NCBI RefSeq assembly: GCF_900099685.1
Contig: NZ_FNDW01000002.1
Location: 248,001-312,000 of the forward strand
Direction: 5' to 3'
Source: Chryseobacterium taeanense
Lineage (GTDB): Bacteria; Bacteroidota; Bacteroidia; Flavobacteriales; Weeksellaceae
DNA length: 64,000 nucleotides
Shown: positions 43,146 to 52,658 of the stretch, piece by piece
How the letters are laid out: each line of letters begins with the position of its first letter
How positions within the stretch are numbered: position 1 is the stretch's first letter
Made by a program: the position numbers and the translations under genes
Notes under the pieces: generated by a model
Database searches by the model: none
What the model saw: the letters and a program-made list of their open reading frames with translations, nothing else
What the model was told of the DNA's origin: nothing

Positions 43146-46100
43146 ATGGTAGAAATGTTTATAAAGCGGAAGGTACTTTCGTTGGTAATTTCCATTGTCT
43201 TTGTTTTGGTAGGAATTATGGCGCTTACGAAAATGCCCATCACACAATTCCCCGATATAGTTCCTCCATCAGTAACCGTTACCGCAAAATATACAGGAGC
43301 CAATGCAGAAGTTTCAGCAGATGCTGTTGCTTTGCCATTGGAACGTGCCATCAACGGTGTTCCGGGAATGACCTATATGTCGACTGTAACTTCAAATGAC
43401 GGGTTAACTTTAATTCAGGTATTCTTTGAAGTAGGAACCGATCCTGATTTAGCTGCAGTGAATGTTCAGAACAGGGTGACAACAATTCTGGATGAGCTGC
43501 CGGAAGAAGTAATCAGAGCAGGAGTAACCACCGAAAAGGAAGTAAACAGTATGCTGATGTATCTGAACATTACAAGTGCAGACACCAGTCAGGATGAGCA
43601 GTTTATTTACAACTTTACAGATATTAATGTTCTGCAGGAGCTTAAACGTCTCGATGGAGTAGGCCGGGCGGAAATTATGGGACAGAAAGAATATTCAATG
43701 CGCGTCTGGCTAGACCCTCAGAAAATGGCAGTGTACAATATTTCAGCAGATGAAATCGTGACTTCACTTCAAAAGCAGAATATATCGGCCGCTCCGGGAA
43801 AAGTAGGAGAATCTTCAGGAAAAAAAGCAGGACAACTGCAATATGTTGTAAAATACAAAGGCAAATTTTTCGAACCCAAACAATATGAAGAAATACCGAT
43901 TCGTGCAGACGAGCAGGGAACAATTTTAAAGCTGAAAGATATTGCAAAAGTAGAATTTGGTGCCATGACATACGGAATGGTTTCAAAAACCGATGGCAGG
44001 CCTTCCGCTTCTATTATGCTGAAACAGCGGCCAGGTTCCAACGCTTCTGAAGTTATTCAGAGTGTAAAAGATAAGATGGCTGAACTAAAAGCAAATTCTT
44101 TTCCGCCCGGAATGAATTACAATCTGGCGTACGATGTTTCCAGGTTTTTAGATGCTTCAATCAGTGCGGTTTTACATACATTAATCGAGGCGTTCATTTT
44201 GGTAGCGATCGTAGTTTTCCTTTTCCTTCAGGACTGGCGCTCTACATTAATTCCTGTTTTAGCAGTTCCGGTTGCGTTGATAGGAACATTTGCCTTCATG
44301 AATATGCTTGATTTCTCGGTAAATTTATTAACGCTTTTCGCTTTAGTTTTGGCTATTGGTATTGTTGTAGATAATGCAATTGTCGTCGTTGAGGCCGTTC
44401 ATGTAAAAATGGAAGAAGGTTTCACCCCTTTACAGTCAACGGTCATTGCAACAAAAGAAATTGCAGGAGCTGTTGTTGCGATTACATTGGTAATGTCTGC
44501 AGTATTCATACCTGTTGCCTTTCTGAATGGTCCTGTAGGCGTTTTTTATCGCCAGTTTTCACTTACCCTCGCCATCAGTATTGTGATTTCCGGTATTAAT
44601 GCATTAACCCTTACTCCGGCTTTGTGTGCATTACTTTTAAAACCTCTCAAACATCATAAAAAGAAAAATCTTGCTGATAAGTTTTTCATTAAATTCAATG
44701 CTTCACTTGATAAAGTAACTAAAGGGTACGTGAAAATTTTATCAACCTTTGCGACAAGAACGACCGTAACTTTTGGTTTACTGATATTATTTATTGTATT
44801 AACCTGGGGAGCATCCAAATTTTTGCCCTCAGGATTTATTCCTATGGAAGATCAGGGAATGGCTTATGTAAGTGTGACAACGCCACAAGGCGCAACTGTG
44901 GAGCGTACTGAAAAAGTGCTTGATCAGATTACAGCCATCGCTCAAAAAATAGACGGAGTAGAAAATGTGACAACACTTGCAGGGTACAGTGTGGTAACAG
45001 AAATTGCTGGATCCTCGTACGGTATGGCCATGATTAATCTTAAAGACTGGAAAGAAAGGAATAAATCTGTAAATGAATTTATCAGAGAGCTGACGGCAAA
45101 AACTCAGGGTATTTCAGATGCGGAAATTGAAGTCTTTGCTCCACCAACGGTTCCCGGATTTGGAAATACAAGTGGTTTTGAGCTTCGTCTTTTGGATAAG
45201 ACAGGAGGAACTATCGAAAATACAGATAAAATCACGAAAGATTTTGTAAAAAAACTCAATGAAACGCCTGAGCTGAAAAATAGTTTTACAAGTTTCGATG
45301 CCACTTTTCCCCAGTATATGGTGAACATAGATTATGATATGGCAGCAAAAAAGGGCATTTCTGTTGATAATGCGATGTCGACGCTACAGACAATGTTGGG
45401 CTCTTATTATGCAACCAATTTTATAAGATTCAGACAGATGTATAAAGTGATGGTTCAGGCCAGCCCGGAATATCGGGACACTCCTGAAAGCATTTTGAAT
45501 TTATATTTAAAAAATGATAAAGGAGAAATGGTTCCGTTTTCAACATTTATTACCATCGAAAGAGTTTACGGACCGGAGGTATTAACACGGTATAATATGT
45601 ACATGTCTGCAATGATTAATGGTGAAGCTTCTGATGGTTACAGTTCCGGGGATGCTATTGCAGCAGTGGAAAGAGTAGCAAAACAAAGCCTGCCAAAAGG
45701 ATTTGAAATTGAATGGTCCGGAATGACGAGAGAAGAAATCCTTTCAGGGAATCAGACCGTCTATATTTTCATGGTCTGCCTGGTTTTCGTTTACCTTCTG
45801 CTGGCGGCACAATACGAAAGTTTCCTGCTTCCACTACCTGTTTTATTAAGCCTTCCGACAGGAATTTTCGGGTCTTACCTTGCATTACTGGTTTGTGGAT
45901 TAGACAATAATATTTATGCACAGGTAGCATTGGTGATGTTGATTGGTTTACTGGCTAAAAATGCCATTCTGATCGTAGAATTTGCCGTCGCAAGCCACAG
46001 AGACGGAAATGAAATTATCCCCGCGGCCATTGAAGGAGCAAAACAACGTCTTCGTCCGATTTTGATGACTTCATTTGCATTTATCGCAGGATTAATTCCG

Positions 46101-46262
46101 CTGTGTGTTGCTTCAGGAGCCGGAGCGGTTGGAAATCGATCCATCGGAACTGCAGCTGCAGGAGGAATGTTGATAGGAACCGTTTTCGGATTGATTATCA
46201 TTCCAGGATTATATATTTTTTTCGCAACCCTTGAAAACAAAAAGAAGAATGAAACGAAATAA
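43146..46262 (+). CDS. RND multidrug efflux pump (AcrB/HAE1 type)
   Basis: 1038 residues with the 12-helix RND topology and two large periplasmic loops. N-terminus FIKRKVLSLVISIVFVLVG, then ITQFPDIVPPSVTV and RLDGVGRAEIMG. The proton-relay helix 4 reads GIVVDNAIVVVEAVH: the first relay Asp is kept, and the position of AcrB Asp408 is Asn. The helix-10 Lys is present in LLAKNAILIVEF. HAE1 pumps export hydrophobic drugs, bile salts or dyes. It overlaps the channel gene at its 3' end. Confidence 0.94.
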   Translation: MVEMFIKRKVLSLVISIVFVLVGIMALTKMPITQFPDIVPPSVTVTAKYTGANAEVSADAVALPLERAINGVPGMTYMSTVTSNDGLTLIQVFFEVGTDPDLAAVNVQNRVTTILDELPEEVIRAGVTTEKEVNSMLMYLNITSADTSQDEQFIYNFTDINVLQELKRLDGVGRAEIMGQKEYSMRVWLDPQKMAVYNISADEIVTSLQKQNISAAPGKVGESSGKKAGQLQYVVKYKGKFFEPKQYEEIPIRADEQGTILKLKDIAKVEFGAMTYGMVSKTDGRPSASIMLKQRPGSNASEVIQSVKDKMAELKANSFPPGMNYNLAYDVSRFLDASISAVLHTLIEAFILVAIVVFLFLQDWRSTLIPVLAVPVALIGTFAFMNMLDFSVNLLTLFALVLAIGIVVDNAIVVVEAVHVKMEEGFTPLQSTVIATKEIAGAVVAITLVMSAVFIPVAFLNGPVGVFYRQFSLTLAISIVISGINALTLTPALCALLLKPLKHHKKKNLADKFFIKFNASLDKVTKGYVKILSTFATRTTVTFGLLILFIVLTWGASKFLPSGFIPMEDQGMAYVSVTTPQGATVERTEKVLDQITAIAQKIDGVENVTTLAGYSVVTEIAGSSYGMAMINLKDWKERNKSVNEFIRELTAKTQGISDAEIEVFAPPTVPGFGNTSGFELRLLDKTGGTIENTDKITKDFVKKLNETPELKNSFTSFDATFPQYMVNIDYDMAAKKGISVDNAMSTLQTMLGSYYATNFIRFRQMYKVMVQASPEYRDTPESILNLYLKNDKGEMVPFSTFITIERVYGPEVLTRYNMYMSAMINGEASDGYSSGDAIAAVERVAKQSLPKGFEIEWSGMTREEILSGNQTVYIFMVCLVFVYLLLAAQYESFLLPLPVLLSLPTGIFGSYLALLVCGLDNNIYAQVALVMLIGLLAKNAILIVEFAVASHRDGNEIIPAAIEGAKQRLRPILMTSFAFIAGLIPLCVASGAGAVGNRSIGTAAAGGMLIGTVFGLIIIPGLYIFFATLENKKKNETK

Positions 46263-47697
46263 ACTTAAACCGGTATTTTGGAGTGCTGCAATAATAGTAT
46301 TAGCATCTTGTGCCGTTCCAAAAGTAACCACTATAAAAGAAGTAAAAGAAATTCCGTCACTTAATATTTCAGAAACTATTCCCAGTAATGGCGATTTTAC
46401 CGGAATTAATCTGAATACATATTTCACAGATGAGAATCTTCTGGAACTTTTTGAACAGGTAAAACGGGCAAACCCTGATTTCAAAATTGCCCGGCAAAGA
46501 GTTGAAATGGCCAACAGTTTCCTGAAACGTTCCAAAACACAGCTGCTGCCTTCGATGGAAGTCGGCGCAGTAATATCGGGCGACCGTTACGGGAAATATA
46601 CAATGGAAGGAGTGGGGAACTATGATACCAACCTTTCCTCAAACATTACCGAACAACAGAAAATCAATACGGATTTTACGCCAAATTACTGGATGGGCGC
46701 AAGAAGTAACTGGGAAATCGATGCATGGGGAAAACTGAAAAACAAAAAGCTTTCGGCACAGAACAAATTTTTAGCCTCAAAAGAAGGACTAAAATTAATT
46801 CAGACAGACCTCTTTACAGATATTGCCAATTTGTATTATGATTTAATTACTTTGGATAAGCGCCTTAAAATTTATCAGGATAATTACAATTTGCAGAAAA
46901 GAGCCTTTGAAATCATCAAAGCGCAGAGAGAAGTAGGAAAAGTAACCGAGTTGGCAGTACAGCAGTTTAAAGCACAGAATAACAACTGGCTGGCGGAAAT
47001 TGAACATATAAAAGTAGAGATTGTGACTGTAAAGCAGGCAATTTCTACGCTTACAGGGGTTTATGGAGATGATATCAAAAGAAGTGAAAAACTCTTGGAT
47101 ACCAATTATGATATACTCAACAAAAACATCGATGTAGATGCCGTAATCCATTCCAGGCCGGATGTGGTTTCAAATTATTATACTTTACAGGCTTCACATG
47201 CAGATGCAAAAGCAGCAAGAGCAGCATTTTATCCGAGAATAGATGTAGGCGCTACCTTCGGGCTAAATTCTTTTTCTGCGGAAACTCTGTTTAAGCCGGC
47301 ATCTTTGGCGGGACAGCTTTTGGGAGGATTGATGGTTCCTGTTTTTAATAAAGGACAATTGAAATATGATTTTAATATTGCCAACAGCGAACAGGAAATT
47401 GCATTTCTGAACTATCAGAAAAGCGTGACCACAGCATTCAATGAACTTCAGTCGATCCTGAAGCAAACTAAAATTTTTCATCGTGTGTTGGATTTGAAAC
47501 AGGAAGAAGTAAAGTTCCTGGATAAAGGAATAGAAGTTTCCAATGATCTTTACATTACGGGGTATGCCAATTATTTTGAATTAATTAATACCCAGAAGAG
47601 TAAGATTCAGGCAGAACTGGCATTACTAGAATTTCAGCATGAAAATACAAGGAATAATGTATTGCTGTTTAAGGCTTTAGGTGGCAGAGTCGAATAG
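46249..47697 (+). CDS. RND outer-membrane channel lipoprotein (TolC/NodT family)
   Basis: 482 residues from the ATG at 46249, which puts Cys21 in a proper lipobox (VLASC). An upstream ATG at 46231 adds six Arg/Lys-rich codons. It overlaps the pump gene by 14 nt. It has two OEP repeats: NPDFKIARQRVEMANSFLKRSKTQLLPSM (~70-100, in part) and RPDVVSNYYTLQASHADAKAARAAFYPRI in the second half, with long coiled-coil helices between. It forms the outer-membrane duct for the adaptor and pump encoded just upstream. Confidence 0.92.
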   Translation: MKRNKLKPVFWSAAIIVLASCAVPKVTTIKEVKEIPSLNISETIPSNGDFTGINLNTYFTDENLLELFEQVKRANPDFKIARQRVEMANSFLKRSKTQLLPSMEVGAVISGDRYGKYTMEGVGNYDTNLSSNITEQQKINTDFTPNYWMGARSNWEIDAWGKLKNKKLSAQNKFLASKEGLKLIQTDLFTDIANLYYDLITLDKRLKIYQDNYNLQKRAFEIIKAQREVGKVTELAVQQFKAQNNNWLAEIEHIKVEIVTVKQAISTLTGVYGDDIKRSEKLLDTNYDILNKNIDVDAVIHSRPDVVSNYYTLQASHADAKAARAAFYPRIDVGATFGLNSFSAETLFKPASLAGQLLGGLMVPVFNKGQLKYDFNIANSEQEIAFLNYQKSVTTAFNELQSILKQTKIFHRVLDLKQEEVKFLDKGIEVSNDLYITGYANYFELINTQKSKIQAELALLEFQHENTRNNVLLFKALGGRVE

Positions 47698-47722
47698 ATT
47701 TAGTATTGATTTTCTCTATCGT

Positions 47723-47763
47723 AAATACGTCGAATGATACCTTTCATTTGACGTATTTTTTTA
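47723..47763 (+). terminator. efflux operon terminator
   Basis: A 15-bp stem with one G.U pair (47723-47737 with 47744-47758), 6-nt loop, and seven T on the 3' side. It lies 25 nt after the channel stop codon. Confidence 0.9.
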
Positions 47764-48010
47764 CTTCAGTTGTAAAACTTTTAACATTTCGATTTATTTC
47801 TTTTGTTTAAATCAACAAATTCGTATCGATTTTATCATTTTTTTCTCTGCTGGCAAATATAAATTAAAGCTTTAGACACAATTTTAGACATCGTATTTAT
47901 TTCAAATTATATAATTTGATAATCAATACTTTACATATTGTTTTTATTTTATTGGATATCGTTAAATGATGCGTATATTTTAAATATTCAGTATAGTTAC
48001 GTCTTGTTTT

Positions 48011-48042
48011 TTGAAATTCCGTTAATAAAGTTTATATATTTG
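48011..48042 (+). promoter_or_regulatory. ilv operon promoter
   Basis: TTG at 48011-48013 (end of a T-run) and TATATTTG at 48035-48042 match the Bacteroidota -33/-7 pattern, with 21 nt between. Transcription would start near 48049, about ten nt before the leader peptide ATG. Confidence 0.65.
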
Positions 48043-48059
48043 TATAGTAAAATAAAAAA

Positions 48060-48113
48060 ATGAACAACCCAATTATCATTATTGTCATTTCTATTATTAT
48101 CGGCTACCGATGA
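48060..48113 (+). CDS. ilvL: ilv operon leader peptide (attenuator peptide)
   Basis: 17 codons, read directly as MNNPIIIIVISIIIGYR then TGA. It contains eight Ile codons (four, one and three in a row) and one Val in ten positions. The stop codon overlaps the 5' arm of a mutually exclusive antiterminator. Ribosome stalling on Ile codons under low charged tRNA-Ile would leave that arm free and let the operon be transcribed. This is the classic leader-peptide logic of enterobacterial ilv operons. The gene is too short for standard ORF calling. Confidence 0.88.
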   Translation: MNNPIIIIVISIIIGYR

Positions 48114-48161
48114 TGAGTATGGCTTGTGATAAGTAATGAAAAAATACAGACCATTCTCATC
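48112..48161 (+). promoter_or_regulatory. antiterminator of the ilv attenuator
   Basis: GATGAGTATGG (48112-48122) pairs with CCATTCTCATC (48151-48161) at 10 of 11 positions, the one mismatch being T48118/T48155. The 3' arm covers the left arm of the terminator, so the two folds exclude each other. Confidence 0.8.
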
Positions 48162-48177
48162 AAGGAATGGTTTTTTT
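48150..48177 (+). terminator. ilv attenuator terminator
   Basis: ACCATTC (48150-48156) pairs with GAATGGT (48165-48171), followed by a run of T (48171-48177). It lies 36 nt upstream of ilvE. Confidence 0.85.
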
Positions 48178-48213
48178 ATTTTCTAATCTGAACAAAATTA
48201 AAATAACTATAGA

Positions 48214-49122
48214 ATGTATTATAATGACGACAGTGTTCTCTTCTTTGATGGGGAATATGTGAAAGCAAAAGATGCCAAAACCGATTTGTACAGTCAATCT
48301 TTACATTACGGATATTCGGTTTTTGAAGGAATTAAATCTTATAAAACAGCCAACGGAATAAAAATTTTCAAAGCAGAGGAACACTACGACAGGCTTCGTA
48401 AATCAGCCGAAAGTATGATGATGCCTTTTGACTATTCTACTAAAGATATGGTGGAAGCAACCTACAAACTTTTAGAGATTAATCGTCTAAGCAATGCTTA
48501 TATTCGTCCGATTGTTATTTCTTCTCCGAATATGTCCCTTTCAAAAGGACAGAAAAGCTATCTGGTAATCGAAGTATGGAACTGGGATAATGGCTATCTC
48601 ACCAACAAAATGAGAATCATGACTTCGTCTTTCCAGCGCCCGAATCCAAAAGCGTTCAAGGTTGAAGCAAAAGTGAGCGGTCATTATGTAAATTCCATTT
48701 TGGCTTGTCAGGAAGCAAAAGACAAAGGCTTTGATGAAGCCTTAGTCCTGGATGTAAATGAAAATGTTGCAGAAAGTTCCGGAGCTAATGTCTTCTTCGA
48801 ACAAGATGGTAAGCTTTTCACACCGGCAAAAGGCAATATTCTCCCAGGAATTACCAGAGCAACCGTTTTTGAAATCTGTGATAATCTTGGAATCTCTTAT
48901 GAAGAAAAATTCTTCAAACCAGAAGAAATGCAGGGCGCAGATGCCGGATTTTTCTGTGGAACCGCGGCCGAAATTGTAGCATTGGATTCTTTGGATAACA
49001 TTCCTTTCAAACTGAATTGGGAAGACAGTTTATCATCAAAAGTTCAAACAGCGTATCGTCATTTGGTGCTGGAAGAAGATTATTTATACCTGAAATCCGA
49101 AAATTTAATCTTAGAAAAATAA
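48214..49122 (+). CDS. ilvE: branched-chain amino acid aminotransferase
   Basis: 302 residues, fold-type IV PLP enzyme. Marks: SLHYGYSVFEGIKSYK (~29), the PLP Lys153 in EAKVSGHYVNS, DVNENVAESSGANVFFE (~186) and GITRATVFEICD. It performs the last step to Val, Leu and Ile and the first step of their breakdown. The D-alanine aminotransferase-like relatives differ in the ESSGANVF region. First gene after the attenuator; a hairpin-rich 72-nt spacer separates it from ilvD. Confidence 0.94.
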   Translation: MYYNDDSVLFFDGEYVKAKDAKTDLYSQSLHYGYSVFEGIKSYKTANGIKIFKAEEHYDRLRKSAESMMMPFDYSTKDMVEATYKLLEINRLSNAYIRPIVISSPNMSLSKGQKSYLVIEVWNWDNGYLTNKMRIMTSSFQRPNPKAFKVEAKVSGHYVNSILACQEAKDKGFDEALVLDVNENVAESSGANVFFEQDGKLFTPAKGNILPGITRATVFEICDNLGISYEEKFFKPEEMQGADAGFFCGTAAEIVALDSLDNIPFKLNWEDSLSSKVQTAYRHLVLEEDYLYLKSENLILEK

Positions 49123-49129
49123 ATATGGA

Positions 49130-49173
49130 GTCCCGAAGGGACGACTTACTAAAGGATAGGATGAAATCCTATC
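49130..49173. repeat. REP-like double hairpin between ilvE and ilvD
   Basis: Two palindromes with GAA centres: GTCCCGAAGGGAC (49130-49142) and an 8-bp stem 49155-49162/49166-49173 (GATAGGAT with ATCCTATC). They are joined by 12 nt. The layout is like REP pairs moved by RAYT transposases. Confidence 0.7.
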
Positions 49174-49194
49174 AAAAAATATCACAGAAAAAAT

Positions 49195-50877
49195 ATGTGT
49201 AGTAATTTAAATAAATACTCCAAAACGCTTACCAAAGACCCGACACAGCCCGCAACGCAGGCTATGTTTTATGGGATTGGCTTTCAGAAAGAAGATTTCG
49301 ACAAAGCACAGATTGGAATCGCAAGTATGGGCTACGACGGCAATACTTGCAATATGCACCTTAATGGACTTGCCGAGATTGTAAAAAAAGGAGTTAAAGA
49401 CCAGAATTTGGTGGGATTAATGTTCCACACCATCGGGATCAGTGATGGAATGACCAACGGAACCGACGGAATGCGCTATTCTCTCATAAGCCGCGACATC
49501 ATTGCAGATTCTATCGAAGCCGTCTGTGCAGGACAATATTATGACGGACTGATTACCGTTCCAGGCTGCGACAAAAATATGCCGGGTTCTCTGATGGCGA
49601 TGGCTCGTCTCGACCGACCTTCGATAATGGTTTACGGCGGAAGTATTGCGCCGGGACATTACAAAGGTGAAGATTTGAACATTGTTTCAGCCTTCGAAGC
49701 GTTGGGAAATAAAATCGCAGGCAAAATTTCCGAGGAAGATTTTCAGGGAGTGATTCAGAATTCTTGTCCGAGCGCGGGTGCGTGTGGCGGAATGTACACA
49801 GCCAATACAATGGCTTCCGCAATCGAAGCGCTTGGAATGAGTTTGCCCTATTCTTCATCTTATCCGGCTCTCAGTCGTGAAAAAAAAGAAGAATGTCAGT
49901 TTGCCGGGCATTACATTAAAATTCTTTTAGAAAAAGACATTAAACCATCGGATATCATGACGCCAAAAGCTTTCGAAAATGCTTTGAGGCTGATTATGAT
50001 TCTGGGTGGAAGTACCAATGCGGTTCTCCATTTTATAGCCATTGCAAAATCCATCGGCTACGATTTGACTTTAGATGATTTCCAGAGAATCAGCGACGAA
50101 ACACCGTTTTTAGCCGACCTCAAACCAAGTGGTAAATATCAGATGGAAGACCTTCACAAAGTGGGCGGAGTTCCAGCGGTGATGAAATATCTGTTAGATT
50201 TAGGTTTGCTTCACGGTGATTGTTTGACGGTTACAGGAAAAACAATTGCGGAAAATCTGGAACACGTCACTTCTATTATCGACAGACAGCAGAATATCAT
50301 TCACGATATCAAAAATCCAATCAAAGAAACCGGACATATCAGAATTATGTATGGAAATCTTGCGGAGAAAGGTTCTGTGGCTAAGATTACCGGGAAAGAA
50401 GGCGCTTATTTCAAAGGAACAGCGATTGTTTTTGATGGTGAAAAAGAATTCATCAAAGGCATAGAAGATAAAAAAATACAGGAAGGAAATGTAGTTGTTA
50501 TTAAAAACGAAGGTCCAAAAGGCGCACCCGGAATGCCGGAAATGCTGAAACCGACTTCCGCTTTAATGGGCTCAGGTTTAGGAAAAAATGTTGCGTTGAT
50601 TACAGACGGAAGGTTTTCCGGTGGAACACACGGTTTCGTGGTCGGTCATATCACACCGGAAGCCTTTGCCGGAGGTTTGATTGGTTTAATAAAAGATGGC
50701 GATGTAATTGAGTTAGATGCAGAAAAAAATACCATTAACGCATTGTTGTCAGACGAAGAAATTACCAAAAGAAAAGCTGAGTTCCAACAACCTGAATACA
50801 AAGTAAAAAGCGGTGTGTTGTATAAATACGCGAAATCTGTGGCAGATGCATCACAAGGTTGTGTAACTGATTTGTAA
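49195..50877 (+). CDS. ilvD: dihydroxy-acid dehydratase
   Basis: 560 residues. [2Fe-2S] cluster-type cysteines are seen in [17 protein letters not shown] (~124) and [17 protein letters not shown] (~190), with a third near the N-terminus in [11 protein letters not shown]. Other marks: [14 protein letters not shown] and the C-terminal [19 protein letters not shown]. It dehydrates dihydroxy-acids to the 2-keto acids of valine and isoleucine. Next gene ilvB starts 25 nt downstream. Confidence 0.96.
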   Translation: MCSNLNKYSKTLTKDPTQPATQAMFYGIGFQKEDFDKAQIGIASMGYDGNTCNMHLNGLAEIVKKGVKDQNLVGLMFHTIGISDGMTNGTDGMRYSLISRDIIADSIEAVCAGQYYDGLITVPGCDKNMPGSLMAMARLDRPSIMVYGGSIAPGHYKGEDLNIVSAFEALGNKIAGKISEEDFQGVIQNSCPSAGACGGMYTANTMASAIEALGMSLPYSSSYPALSREKKEECQFAGHYIKILLEKDIKPSDIMTPKAFENALRLIMILGGSTNAVLHFIAIAKSIGYDLTLDDFQRISDETPFLADLKPSGKYQMEDLHKVGGVPAVMKYLLDLGLLHGDCLTVTGKTIAENLEHVTSIIDRQQNIIHDIKNPIKETGHIRIMYGNLAEKGSVAKITGKEGAYFKGTAIVFDGEKEFIKGIEDKKIQEGNVVVIKNEGPKGAPGMPEMLKPTSALMGSGLGKNVALITDGRFSGGTHGFVVGHITPEAFAGGLIGLIKDGDVIELDAEKNTINALLSDEEITKRKAEFQQPEYKVKSGVLYKYAKSVADASQGCVTDL

Positions 50878-50902
50878 TTAAAAAGTAAAATTGAAAAATA
50901 AT

Positions 50903-52642
50903 ATGAATACGCTTGAAATAAAGAAAAATAAAGATGCTGAAAAGCAGAAAGCGGTAGAAATATCCGGTTCAAAAGCCGTTTTAGAAGCCTTGTTACAGGA
51001 AAATGTAGACACAGTTTTCGGTTATCCAGGTGGCGCAATTATGCCAATTTATGACGCTTTGTACGATTATTCTGAAAAGCTGAAACATATTTTGGTTCGA
51101 CACGAGCAGGGCGCAATCCATGCGGCCCAGGGATTTGCGAGAACTTCCGGAAAAACAGGCGTTGTATTTGCAACTAGTGGTCCGGGAGCAACTAATTTGG
51201 TAACGGGTTTAGCAGACGCAATGATAGATAGTAACCCGATTGTCTGTATTACAGGTCAGGTTTTTGCCTCGCTTTTGGGAACCGATGCTTTCCAGGAAAC
51301 CGATGTCATCAATATCACAACCCCGGTTACCAAATGGAATTATCAGGTCACTGATGCAACGGAAATCCCGGAAGCAATTGCGAAAGCTTTTCATATTGCC
51401 AGTACAGGTCGTCCTGGTCCGGTTTTAATTGACATTACCAAAAATGCCCAGTTACAATTATTTGAGTATTCCGGTTATAAAAAATGTAATCATATCAGAA
51501 GTTATCGTCCGGAACCGGAAATCAGGAATGAATATATCGAGCAGGCCGCAGAACTCATTAATCAGGCAAAAAAACCTTTTGTTCTTTTCGGGCAAGGTAT
51601 AATTTTAGGAAAAGCAGAAGAAGAATTCAAAGCTTTTATTGAGAAAATCAATCTTCCTGCTGCAGCGACTGTAATGGGATTGAGCGCACTTCCAACTAGC
51701 CACAAACTACACGTCGGAATGCTGGGAATGCACGGCAATTACGCACCAAATGTAATGACGAACGAATGCGATGTTTTGATTGCTGTCGGAATGCGTTTCG
51801 ATGACAGGGTTACAGGTCGTTTGGATAAATATGCGAAACAGGCAAAAATTATTCATCTTGATATTGATCCGGCCGAAATTGATAAAAATGTGAAAACCAC
51901 CATTCCGGTTTGGGGAAATTGTAAAAAGACACTTCCATTGTTAACGGCTCTTCTTAAGGAAAATGACCATTCAGAATGGTTGGAAAAATTCCGGGAATTG
52001 GAAAAAGAAGAAATCAAAGAAGTGATTACAGAAGAACTGAATCCTACGACTGATGTAATGAAAATGGGAGAAGTCATCAAAGTTCTTAATGAGCTGACAA
52101 ATGGCGATGCCATTATCACAACCGATGTTGGGCAGCATCAGATGGTTGCTTGTCGATATGCTCAATTCAATAATTCTAAATCCAGCGTTACATCAGGAGG
52201 GTTGGGAACAATGGGGTTTGGTTTGCCGGCTGCGATTGGAGCCTGGTATGGCGCACCGGAAAAAACGGTGGTTGCGATCATTGGTGATGGTGGATTCCAA
52301 ATGACATTACAGGAATTAGGAACAATAATGCAATTCGGAGCTAAAGTCAAAATTCTGATTCTCAATAATGAATTTCTCGGAATGGTAAGACAATGGCAAC
52401 AGCTGTTCCACGACAGGCGTTACTCTTTTGTAAATATCACAAGCCCGGATTTTGTAGCCGTTGCAAAAGGTTATTACATCGACGGACAGAAAATCTCAGA
52501 AAGAAAAGATTTAAAATCGGCTTTAGAGACAATGCTCAAGCATGATGGTGCTTATCTGTTGGAAGTAATGGTTGGAAAAGAAAATAACGTTTTTCCGATG
52601 GTGGCCCAAGGAACTTCGGTTTCAGAAATTCGATTAAAATAA
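50903..52642 (+). CDS. ilvB: acetolactate synthase large subunit
   Basis: 579 residues from the ATG at 50903; a TTG 12 nt upstream is the less likely start. Thiamine-diphosphate enzyme: the activating Glu is in LVRHEQGAIHAAQGFAR, the flavin/middle domain includes GMLGMHGNYAPN, and the ThDP-Mg motif is IIGDGGFQMTLQELGT to NNEFLGMVRQWQQ (~470-505). It condenses two pyruvates, or pyruvate plus 2-ketobutyrate. It needs the IlvN regulatory subunit encoded 199 nt later; the gap is filled by an inverted-repeat element. Confidence 0.95.
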   Translation: MNTLEIKKNKDAEKQKAVEISGSKAVLEALLQENVDTVFGYPGGAIMPIYDALYDYSEKLKHILVRHEQGAIHAAQGFARTSGKTGVVFATSGPGATNLVTGLADAMIDSNPIVCITGQVFASLLGTDAFQETDVINITTPVTKWNYQVTDATEIPEAIAKAFHIASTGRPGPVLIDITKNAQLQLFEYSGYKKCNHIRSYRPEPEIRNEYIEQAAELINQAKKPFVLFGQGIILGKAEEEFKAFIEKINLPAAATVMGLSALPTSHKLHVGMLGMHGNYAPNVMTNECDVLIAVGMRFDDRVTGRLDKYAKQAKIIHLDIDPAEIDKNVKTTIPVWGNCKKTLPLLTALLKENDHSEWLEKFRELEKEEIKEVITEELNPTTDVMKMGEVIKVLNELTNGDAIITTDVGQHQMVACRYAQFNNSKSSVTSGGLGTMGFGLPAAIGAWYGAPEKTVVAIIGDGGFQMTLQELGTIMQFGAKVKILILNNEFLGMVRQWQQLFHDRRYSFVNITSPDFVAVAKGYYIDGQKISERKDLKSALETMLKHDGAYLLEVMVGKENNVFPMVAQGTSVSEIRLK

Positions 52643-52658
52643 TTTTAATTCAAAATTC

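Noticed and set aside
50646..51038. 130-residue antisense ORF across ilvD-ilvB
   Set aside because: It covers the 3' end of ilvD and the start of ilvB; no motif.
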